From Ectocarpus siliculosus (Eukaryota; Sar; Phaeophyceae; Ectocarpales; Ectocarpaceae): 42,630 nt of DNA. Below the pieces are notes generated by a model, which did no database searches, was not told the origin of the DNA, and worked only from the letters and a program-made list of their open reading frames with translations. The stretch's first letter is position 1, and each line of letters starts with the position of its first letter. The translations under genes and the position numbers were made by a program. The DNA lies in assembly GCA_000310025.1 (NCBI GenBank), contig FN648792.1:1-42630 (forward strand), in the 5' to 3' direction. Of this stretch, positions 1-9,716 are shown piece by piece.

Positions 1-1200
1 GGAACAACGAAGTAGATGCATGTTGGAATCGCTTCCTTAAGCGAAGCGGCGCAAGCCGCTGAAACCCCTTGTAGGTTTTACAAGTGACGAAGAGCGTGTG
101 GTATCTTATGCAACCTATGCCAGGTACTCCGTATAAGCAGAGGATGGCATGTGTTGTGCCACTCAAGTACGTCCTGTAACGCCTGAACAGCGGTGACAGG
201 TAATACGTGCACACCACACACAATAATGCATGCACACCCACATGTAAGGTAGATAGAATCCGCGTCGGTGCTCCGTGGGGTTGTTCCGAGCGCGAGTGAA
301 AGAGTTTGAACATTCAAAGGTACGACATTGGCGTCCCTTCAGCCGGAGAATCCGGCAACATGCACTTAATTCTTTGCAAATCGGAAATCAACGGTGACGC
401 ACCCCGGGGAGGGGATGAACTTTGCATCTGAATTGCGCGCCCGCAGTACGTACAAACAGGGGGGGGGGTCATATTTTTCCTGCCATTGAATACCCCGGGT
501 AATGATATAACCCGGGGGAAGAACAGCAACCTCGACACACATCCACATATTCTGTGTTCCCGCAATGGACAATAAATGCGAAGTATGCATACTAGCATCC
601 AATCCGATCGATACGGCGATGTGCCCTCTTTTCTTTTCGCTACCGGCAGTCGAATGGTATTGGATACAGTATTCCGCGGCGTCCACATAGGAATTGCAAT
701 ATATAAACCATGCATTTTACAAGGACACAGGCCTTCCACTCAAGAGTTTGGTTTCTTGATTCCCACGGGGTTCGCAAGAGGACATGGTCGATGTTGGCCC
801 CCGGTTGTATCTCCGATTCGATGGTCACCCAACAAGTTCATCTCTTGCACAGATGTATGCGAGTCCATTGCTTTCTCCCTCTGCCTATAAGGCCGTTTCC
901 TACAGCAACGAAAAATCTCGGACACAAAAATGCGCAATTTCCTGCTTGATGACTTCTTTGTTTCTGCAAGAGTTTGAAATTTGGGGTGGGCCGTATCTCA
1001 CATACTGGGTGTAGATCGTCATGGTTGGCCCGAGATGGTTCATTTGTTCAAATACATAGCGCCGGCAAAGTTCCCGCCCACAGCATACCACACTCTATCC
1101 GACCAACTCATGCATTTTTGCACCCTCCGCCGTTCCCGACCTCTGTTGCCCCGTGGATGCAGGACTCGGAAGATGCCGTCCAACCCATGCAAGAGTTCGG
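1..1200. other. Non-coding or unrecognised sequence
   Basis: I find no supportable gene here. Open frames occur on both strands but overlap one another, lack convincing exon boundaries and give low-complexity or stop-flanked translations. A short G run lies near 461-468. Some of the last 100 bases may be intron or upstream exon of the tentative gene that follows. Confidence 0.5.
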
Positions 1201-1207
1201 TTCATAG

Positions 1208-2695
1208 TACGACCCGGAGAGCGACCCCGGCAACGGCTCGAGGGACGAAGAGCTGACCGTCGACTCCAACCGGTTCGACAACGGCGACAACGGCGGTGAG
1301 GGGTCTGACGCAGGCAGCGTGGACCTTCTCGCGCCGCGGCCGCTCCCGGCGGCGATGCGCGGCAACGACGCCCGCTCGGTCCGCCTGCCTTCCAGGGGCG
1401 GCGGGCATGCAGGGCAGTCCTCCAGCCGCCGCGATCCCGCCAGCACCTCTTCGGCCCATGCGGATGGTCGCGCCGCTTCCTCTTCACGCGGCGGAGCTGC
1501 CTCGGTCGTGCACCGCGCTGCCTCCACCGGCGCCTCCGGCACTTCACCGTAAGCAGATCAACTCTGGAATGACCGGGGATGAGCTTTACGACTGCCTCCT
1601 GGTCGCTCATGTGAACGTGGTGGCTAGGTCAGGTCTGCTGGTCAATCCGCAGTTGGTAAGTGATCGTTGTTTTGTACGATACCGTAGTATTCTTTGTCGT
1701 AGTCCCCCTCCGTGCAACCCCCCCCCTCCCCCAAAAAGAAAAGAAAAATACCGCCGGGGTACCAAAAATACATTGTAGTAGGCCCGGATGACCATAGTTT
1801 TTTTCGTACCCCCCCACCCCTGTTTCTTGTGCGAGCCCCAACGGGATGTTCTTCATTGACGTCAAAATTGTCCTACCGATAGGGGCATTCACACACAAAC
1901 CCAGGCATTCCATTATGGGAGAATTTTCGTGTGTGCGGTTGCCGATTTGTCGTGTAATAGTAGGTGGTTTGCTGTTGGTGTTGCTTCTAGGGTGCTATGG
2001 CAGGTGCATCACAGCAGAGAAGAGACAATACCGCGGGTACTATTCGCCCCGTGGCATTTTTTTTTTATCGTTCTTCTACCGTTGTCTCAGTGTTTTGTTC
2101 CAACAGGATATTTAGGTATGTTTCCATATGGCTTGGTTTACAGCTTCACCCCTCTTATAGTCAAAACCGGTTTACCAACACCTTGGATCTTGCCGAGTGT
2201 GTTTTTCACATCTTAGATCCGCACCGTTCAACCATAGCGACGGCACCAACACAACAGAAGCACCTGTAACCCACTGGGCTCACTTGCAGACTTGCAGCGC
2301 TGAACTTGATCGCGCGTGTGTCTCTTGCCACCTCTCCCACCGTCCGTGTTCGCGTACTTGCACCCCCCGAAACCCAGGTGCCCATGATGCAAGGGCAGCC
2401 TCCCGTTCCGTCGGACAAGGACGCGGCGAACAAGGCCCTACGCGGATCTGTGGGTAAATGTACTTCTACGTAGATGGCTCACTTGCTGACCCACTTGTGT
2501 GCTGACCCTATTTGCATGTAGTTTGCGACACCAATGCTCCTCCACGCGGTCCGCGATATGGATTTTCTGCGTGTGTCCGAGATCGGCATGCACGAGTCGG
2601 CGGCGTGCAGGGCCACCAGGCAGATGCGGTCTTGGTCGAGGCTGATCAACGGGGGATTCCCTGACCGTCGAGCGCGAGCCTTCCAGGAGAGATGA
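1208..2695 (+). CDS. Tentative spliced gene or gene remnant, function unknown
   Basis: I do not recognise this product. Two exons can be supported. The first ends at 1655 on a strong donor (GTAAGT at 1656) after the phase-0 peptide SGMTGDELYDCLLVAHVNVV followed by a short LLVNPQL segment. The second starts at 2522 after a TAG acceptor and encodes FATPMLLHAVRDMDFLRVSE onward, ending at a TGA at 2693-2695. The phases agree across an 866-bp intron, and an AATAAA lies at 2727-2732, about 32 bases beyond the stop. The 5' part is unclear. From 1208 to about 1550 a GC-rich frame reads an acidic then Ser/Arg/Gly-rich peptide (for example DEELTVDSNRFDNGDNGGEG), but it is not the frame of the exon end. 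An in-frame TAG at 1205-1207 precedes it, which could instead be an AG acceptor. Either a small intron is missed, or the copy is frameshifted. Confidence 0.4.
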
Positions 2696-2726
2696 ACATT
2701 TTGCTGATGTTGTGTTGCGATGAAAT

Positions 2727-2732
2727 AATAAA
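2727..2732 (+). promoter_or_regulatory. Possible polyadenylation signal AATAAA
   Basis: A canonical AATAAA lies about 32 bases after the TGA of the upstream tentative gene and is followed by a T/G-rich stretch. The location suits a 3' end signal. Polyadenylation signals in brown algae are weakly conserved, so this is only suggestive. Confidence 0.3.
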
Positions 2733-2905
2733 TACTCTTACTTGTGTTGTCTTATTTTAGTCCTCCCACCATAAAGAATTAGCTGCCTGCTCCCGTACGT
2801 ACATGTAGTCGACGCACCGATACTTTAGACCAACCTTATTTCTAGCTTGAGCAAGCCCAGGGCATTGTCCATATCTAAGTGTTCACACTTCTTTGTGGCT
2901 TTCAG

Positions 2906-3538
2906 ACGTTCCTCGCCAGCGTCTTGCCTGTCGCCCTATCCGACGACCCGTGTACTTATGTTTTACTTTGCCAGCATGTGGTGCCAGCTGTTCCATTATA
3001 TCACGGGATCCCGCCGCCACGGGCACGCTCTCCGGACGCTCTCCCACTGGGATTACGACAACCCCAAGATCGTCAAGTTCCTGTGCCCGTACGCCGTCAC
3101 CTCAGGTGCAACAAAACGTTAGTTGCTCACAGCTCTCAACAACATTCCCATCGACGTCGATGGTTGATAGCGCGCGTTGCGGGCGTCTGTCCCTTCCACT
3201 TGCTAAGTTAGGCCAATATCGATACGGAAAAAAGGTGGACCACAAAACACGCAGAAAGTTAATGCACGATTTCCTCCACTCGCCATACCTCGCTAAAGAT
3301 ATGTACAGGTTCGTCAACACTGTGCGTGCGATGCCTTACACACCACATGTATTCCTGCCCCATCAAAATGGTCCCATCCGACTTTCCTCTCGGTCTTGTA
3401 AATTTCTCTGCAGAGGGCGCTGCCGGAGCATCGTCCGACACGGAGGGCCGCCTCGTGGTCGCAGAGACCCTCCCCCGGGGCGACAGCATCGAGCTGGATG
3501 GCGAGGAGCTCGAGGACTTCCTTGCCGACATGAACTGA
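2906..3538 (+). CDS. Tentative two-exon 3' end of a plus-strand gene, acidic C-terminus
   Basis: Function not recognised. The exon 2906-3105 follows a pyrimidine-rich TTTCAG acceptor and contains the protein-like segment HWDYDNPKIVKFLCPYAVTS, ending in phase 1 at CAG|GTGCAA. The next exon starts at 3414 after a TTTCTCTGCAG acceptor and runs to the TGA at 3536-3538. It reads EGAAGASSDTEGRLVVAETL, then an acidic tail ending ELEDFLADMN. The phase-1 junction gives a clean codon across a 308-bp intron. The N-terminus was not found: no ATG with good context precedes 2906, so there is either an upstream exon or a link to the preceding tentative gene. Codon composition of both exons is GC-rich compared with the flanking T-rich sequence, which supports coding. 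Confidence 0.45.
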
Positions 3539-4954
3539 GCTCAGGTTCTCCCACGCCGTCCTCGCCTTCGGCTTTTGGTGGGGATGGACCTGCCTCCCTG
3601 GGTCGCCTTTTAGGACGACGAACCTCGCACTTGTTTTTTTTTTTCTCAAGATTTCTGTCTGCCCTCTACACACGGTCCTGCATATGGAGATTCGCGACAC
3701 GTGTGATGGGTTAGAATAAGTTGTGTTGGTGTGCTCTTGGCATGATTCGTCCCAAGATGTCCTATACCTCGCGTCTTGGCGTCTTAGGTTCTTAGCGGGG
3801 GTCACGAGCTGTTCGCAAAGTGAAGTTTGGACTTGTTCTGTCGCCCTTTCACATACACAGAGGGGGGCTCCGGAGGTCCACTAGTCTGTAGGCTTCGTAG
3901 AGCATGCTATATTGGCTTGTTGTCGCATCGGCTTTTTCTGCTGAAATGCGTGAGGATCCGTCTTTCGTTGTGTGGAAAGTATTCGGCTTGTCTCGTATAC
4001 TCTTTGGGTATCCTGCACTCATGGTGTGCACCACGAGGTTGTTCGCTTATCCGAGTGATAACGGGGGGCGGGTTGCGGTGTGGATGGGAGCTTGACTGCG
4101 TGTTTTGCTCTGACCTTGTCAGATCATGTGTTCAAGGGGTTGCATCGTATCTTGGGGCAAAAAATGATCCTCGCATAGGATTCGTTGTTGTTGGGATATA
4201 GGTTTTCATGGCTGGGTCTCTCGCTAAGCTGTAAGCGGGCTGAGAGAGACTTTCTATTTTGGTCTGTCGCGCGTGCGTTTTTTTTTTCGTTTTTTTTCTC
4301 AAGGAAGTCTTGTGCAGGTCAGAGAAATGCGTGCGTTGGCACGGGTGTTGTTGGTGTGGAGAGAACTCACAGCCGGTGTGGCAGGTTGTAGTTGAGCACT
4401 ACAGCCGACATCTTGGAATTGGGACCAAGTCCGCGTAGAGCGTGTTTTTTTGGGGGGGGGTACCAAGTGATTCTCTGCTTCGCCTTCAAAAAACGACAGT
4501 AGTCTAGCTGAATGCGTCGCGCGAAATGATCTTGTCCAGTGTTGTTGATGGCGATGTCATTTCTCCTCTTTTGTCGCACAGAAGCCCCCGCCGGGTGGGT
4601 TTCTTCATGTATTGTGAGAGTCAACATGTACCGAGCCGGAGTCCGGGCTACAGCTTTGTGGGGCTGCTTGCCCGAACTTTAGGATTGTGGACGATGCTTG
4701 AAGTCACGAGGAGAAACATGATGAATGAACAAACCCCGAATACGAAACAAATCGAGAAACTGAATGCTCATATAGCTAAATGCTCAGTGAAGCCTCGGCT
4801 TAACCCTGCGCAGAAGTTATCATTGCCAGGCCCCCCCCTGGCACGGTACCCCCTTGAGGAACCTCTCGGGTCTGTCCCGAGGGTTGTGACCATGCGACGA
4901 GGGTAATAGGGCATACCCTTAATGTTGTTTTTGCCAGGGCGGGACCATAAATTT
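3539..4954. other. T/G-rich non-coding sequence, probable 3' UTR or intergenic
   Basis: The plus strand is markedly T/G-rich, like sense-strand introns and UTRs elsewhere in the window, so much of this may be the 3' UTR of the gene ending at 3538. I see no exon pair with matching phases. A G-run lies near 4449-4458. Confidence 0.4.
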
Positions 4955-5196
4955 CGTCCGCCATTCTATGTCACCACCCTGCCAAGGTCGAAGTAGCCCA
5001 CCCTGCACATGGAGCAAGATTGTCATATGGTAACCATGTGTCTCGTCCGCCATTTTTTGTCACCACCCTGCCAAGGTCGAAGTAGCCCACCCTGCACATG
5101 GAGCAAGATTGTCACATGGTAACCATGTGTCTCGTCCGCCATTTTTTGTCACCACCCTGCCAAGGTCGAAGTAGCCCACCCTGCCCATGGAGCAAA
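4955..5196. repeat. 89-bp tandem repeat, about 2.7 copies
   Basis: The start motif CGTCCGCCATT recurs at 4955, 5044 and 5133, an exact 89-bp spacing. Each unit carries CACCCTGCCAAGGTCGAAGT and CACCCTGCACATGGAGCAA; the third copy breaks off after CCATGGAGCAA near 5196. Copies differ by only a few substitutions (for example ATTCTATGTC versus ATTTTTTGTC), so the expansion is recent. The segment between units contains a near-palindrome, CATGGTAACCATG. Confidence 0.9.
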
Positions 5197-6440
5197 GTGG
5201 CTACGTGTGTGGCGTTGGCCTTGGAAGCAACGAAGCAGTCGGAAACAACGAGGGACAATGATGTATGTGTCTGTTTTCGTCGCATCCTGAGAAATATCTG
5301 GTATCGACAGCAATTCCCGTACACATTTCGTTGCTCCGATAAGCGGGTGGTAAACGTTTCCGATTGACGAATGTCGCAACATGAACTTTAAACGATTTTA
5401 ATTCAGCCATCACGCCGTGAAAAGGCGGGGGGCGTACATTGAAAAAATGGACGCGGAGAGGTCTGCAACGTGGCAAATCACGCGTGCACCCACGCCCACC
5501 GTACTTGACGCATTTGACGTTGGTGTCTGGTACATGGGGGTTGTTGCTACTGTAGCAGCAGCACCATTAATTTCCTTTTCATTAAATCTGATGTTCAGGA
5601 AAGAGTTAGCATATTTGTGTGCTCCAAAAGTCTTCTTCGTAGGTGCCCTGGTGAAAAACATCCCACGTGCTGTCATTGTGGCATACTAACCTCACGAGGC
5701 AACGGAGAAAAACGATTGGAACTAAAATCAAGCTGATGATGCGCGATGCCAAAGAAGTGGTGTGGTGTTTCTCCGTGGGTGGACGTCAAACGAAACCTTT
5801 TGTATGCTTCTCGCAAGTTCGGGCCCAACCCTCGCACCGGAACCCGAAACACTCAGGTGATATGCATACAATCAGCGAAGGTTAGGAGGGGCAAGCGATA
5901 CGTCACTGGCAACCACCATGTGCCCTTGACGCCTGAGGGGTACCCACCCGCGGACGCGCCCTCACCTTGCAGTATACCACGACGTTAGACAGATACGCCC
6001 CCGTTTGTATCGTGTGCATGGTTAGACGCCAGTACTGCCAGTCCCATCAACCCTGCAAGTGCCGCTCGCTGTGCTCGTCTGGCGGGCCGGCCGCGCCTGA
6101 TTTCCGTCGGGGCTGGACTCTACGCGTCCGCGCCGCCGTTCGGCTACAGCCCGCCCCAGCCCCTTGCGGACTACACTCTGTAGTCTAGTCTACAATACAA
6201 AAAAAGCGGTTACTACGGTTGCATGCGATACCCCGCGAAATTCGCCGTCCGCTAAACAACAGACATGGCGGCCCCGAGCGAGATTCGTGCCCGTGCGTTC
6301 TCCACAACGCCCACAGGTTTCTTTTGTCTCGGCGAGCTTTTTATCGACAACCCTCGCACGTAGACGCGTAGTATACACTCGTTTTCCCGACGACGGCGGC
6401 ACGACCACCAAACGGAACCGTCCGCACCCGTGGCCATTGT
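5197..6440. other. Unrecognised sequence without a supportable gene
   Basis: Short open frames occur on both strands (for example 5417-5689, with a hydrophobic stretch) but they lack splice partners or an ATG in convincing context. The plus strand shifts from T/G-rich to A/C-rich around 5.6-6.2 kb, matching a change of transcribed strand toward the minus-strand gene to the right. Confidence 0.4.
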
Positions 6441-7290
6441 GCCCTTGCACAGGGTCCCGTCCCAGAACACCCTGTGGCCCGTAAGCATGTGGCCAGTATA
6501 ATAAGGTCCATGCACTGGTACCCTGTACATGATCATAGGTCCCTACCCTGTACATGATTAAGGGTAGAAACCTGGCCAAGGTTCTTACCCTCGACCTTGC
6601 ACATGTGGTTGTGATCACTCGACCCTGTGGGGCTGTAAGAATGTGGCCACCTTAATAAGGTCGATGCAGTCGAACCCTGTCCATGATCACGGGGCGTACC
6701 CTGTGCATGGTTATGGGTAGAACGTTGTCCAAGGTTCTTACCCTCGACCCTGTGGGGCTGTAAGAATGTGGCCACCTTAATAAGGTCGATGCAGTCGAAC
6801 CCTGTCCATGATCACGGGGCGTACCCTGTGCATGGTTATGGGTAGAACGTTGTCCAAGGTTCTTACCCTCGACCTTGCACATGTTCGTCATCACTCGACC
6901 CTGTGGGGCTGCAAGAATGTGGCCACCTTAATAAGGTCGATGCAGTCGAACCCTGTCCATGTGATCACGGGGCCTACCCTGCACATGGTTATGGGTAGAA
7001 CGTTGTGCAAGGTTCCTACCCTCGACCTTGCACATGTTCGTCATCACTCGACCCTGTGGGGCTGTAAGAATGTGGCCACCTTAATAAGGTCGATGCCGTC
7101 GAACCCTGTCCATGATCACGGGTCCTACCCTGCACATGATTATGGGTAGAACCCTGGCCAAGGTTCCTACCCTCGACCTTGCACATGTTTGTCATCACTC
7201 GACCCTGTGGGGCTGTAACAATGTGGCCACCTTAATAAGGTCGATGCAGTCGAACCCTGTACATTGGTCATGAATAAAACCCTGGACAGC
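6441..7290. repeat. ~151-bp satellite-like tandem array with internal sub-repeats
   Basis: The landmark CTGTAAGAATGTGGCCACC, with small variants, recurs at about 6633, 6759, 6909, 7062 and 7213. A diverged first copy lies near 6474. Spacing is 150-153 bp except for one 126-bp unit (6633 to 6759), which lacks an internal block containing GCACATG. Inside each unit, sub-repeats of the form ACCCTGTCCATGATCACGGG recur in variant form roughly every 25-30 bp, so the array is hierarchical. The open frames that cross it are by-products of the repeat. Confidence 0.92.
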
Positions 7291-9716
7291 GTCACGCTGA
7301 AGAAGACTTTGGTCGACCCTGAATCATCACAGTCCACCCGTCGCATACATCCCCCACGGTACGAAACATACATTTTATGCAGAGCTATACGTTGCAGTAT
7401 GCGAATCAACCCAGCCATTCCTATGTACGACTACGTACGAACTTACCACACGCCATAGGGGCCAGTGGCTGACAATACAAATGCGTGTAGAAAGGTTCAA
7501 CGGCACAGAAAATAAATTCTCCGCCCTTTTGTCGGGTGCACCCCCGCGGCTCATACCACGGAAAAAACACATGGACCTTGCGCGTTAGCCTCGCCACATA
7601 CCTTGAACCTTCACTATGTAAGGGTGATACACCAAGGCAGAGAGCGTTACCCAAAGCCCATCTCACAGGCAAATGTGACAAGGTCCGCTCCCCCTCTTCG
7701 CCCCAAAAGGTCGCCACACAACCATCTCGTATTGTATCAGCTGTGAGAGTCCCCCGACCTTTCCTCACGTATATCATTATTTGCAGCCCTGAAACTGCAT
7801 GACCAAGTATTCTAACGCCGAAAGCGCCCGCGTACCACACCCATCAAGCATGCAACTAGCCGGCAACCCCTTCCCAACAAATTCAGCCGTACGTACACAG
7901 GTGGCCCAGGTGCACTACGGTATGCACCATTGTACAATGCCGAAAAAAAAGCACTCTATTTTCAGTTAATACAACGTCTCAGGTTGCTGACCCCGGTGGC
8001 ATAACCTGGCCGGGTCAGGTAAGCACACACAGCATAACCTCGTGGGTTAGAGAAAGCCTTGGCTCACAACGTCGCCACATTGTGCCCTCTCATCATGCAA
8101 CGTTGTTCTGCCCCTCGGGACAAACGTTCGCAGCCGAATAACAAGTACCAGGTTTGCGTTCTTTCGTATTAATTCGTCGGTCGTTAACCCGTTAGCGCGT
8201 AGTTGCACATATGCAGGTTCCCGTTCGTCAACACCGTCGTGAGCGCGTGACACCCCGGCAAAAAACAAACTATACAATAGTAGCCTATTCTGCAGACACA
8301 AATAAACGACGCCTCAAACCAAGGTCCCAGCAACCACAATCGTGGCCCGTGCTTCGTTTAGGGCACGCACGACGCAAAAAAGATTGTACGTGTACCGCGA
8401 GATAATTACGGCGGAACGAGGGCGGACAAGATGGCCGCGGCTTCCCGAACAAAGAACCGTGATGACGTACAAAAAAAATAATATGCATACCTAGCCCCAC
8501 ACAGCCATGAGCGGCTCCACACAAGTTTTTCGACCGGCTCACCACTTCTCGACCTCCCGCACACACAAGCAATTGCACCAAGGAAGCCAAGAGAAGAACA
8601 AAAGTTAATTTTACCAAAGTCGGTACGAGTAAGGAAACAAGCCCCCGTAGAAACTTCTCCGCATATACTATACGGTCCGGAGATTGACCGACTACCCAAG
8701 AAAAAAAATAAAACACAGCAGTTGGCCTTGACAAAACGACCTCAATCGTGCCCCTTCGGCGACGTGTGAGCACGTCACAGATGCCAGCGAATCGAAAAAA
8801 ACGGCGGTCGCTAACGCGGGCTTCAAGTCAACGCCCGAGGTTGAAGCTTTCAACAACCGTGAACAACCTTAAAGCTGCAGCCCCCCCCCCACAGCCGCCC
8901 TCCCTGGCCCACTTTTCCCCAACTCACCCAGGCTCCACACAAAATCCCGACCAACCTGTACCACCCGAACAATTGGACTTTCCGCAACGCAAACAAGCAA
9001 CGGCGCAGGCCATCGTCAACACCCATTCCGTCCGCACATACGAATTAGTCTGGATATTGACCGAAAACACAAAAAGCATAGGGCGTATACATGCTCCCCT
9101 TCCCCACCCGTCGAAAAAAAGTGCCGCGACGGTAGCGCCAGACCGATGCCAGAGAACCGAAGAAACACACGCCGGTCGTCTCGCCGGCCTTTTGAAGAAG
9201 ATGTTCGCCACGCCGTTGTCGTGACTGAAAAACATACAGGCAGTTTAAAACAAGCAAACCGGGGACGGTGTCATCGATCGGCCCATTTGGTTTTGAGTAG
9301 AAACGACAGGGTTTTACAGACGGTCGGCCGATCACCGTGAACAAAAGTGTCGATTAAGGGCTTGGCCTTGGGCTACCAAAGAACTCGGGAAGTTCAAACA
9401 TACTCCAGTGGAAATGTGTTACATATGTAGCATACTAAAGGGTACAGTACTGTCAATAACTGGTCGTCAGCCACCCAAAAGCTCCAAAGAAGCTCCAAAG
9501 GATTATTCTTGTCTCGCGAAATTGAAGAGTTGGAATACACTGAACTTAAGGTCGTTGCGAAGCAAATAATCGCCAACGAATGCACATACCCAACCTCCTA
9601 GCCTTGAGACACCTCGAGACACCCTACGTATCTTTTTACAGCCACTGTGGAAAAACAAGTTGGACGAACAGGATGCACTGCACAAGACAACATCGGTTCT
9701 CGCCTAGATGAATCTT
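7291..9716. other. A/C-rich non-coding stretch, possible 3' UTR of the minus-strand gene
   Basis: The plus strand is A/C-rich, so the minus strand is T/G-rich like sense introns and UTRs here. This is consistent with a long 3' UTR downstream of the minus-strand gene that ends at 9717. Open frames such as 8748-9224 plus and 8285-8773 minus have no domain-like features or splice support. Confidence 0.35.

Noticed and set aside
5417-5689. 90-codon plus-strand ORF with a hydrophobic segment
   Set aside because: It starts at a non-ATG codon, with no coding composition and no neighbouring exon.
6533-7198. Overlapping ORFs on both strands in the 151-bp array
   Set aside because: They are by-products of repeated sequence; the frames do not stay in register between units.
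8748-9224. 158-codon plus-strand ORF
   Set aside because: Composition is A/C-biased and the Lys/Arg/Pro/Thr-rich translation lacks structure. It lies in the likely 3' flank of the minus-strand gene, with no splice partners.
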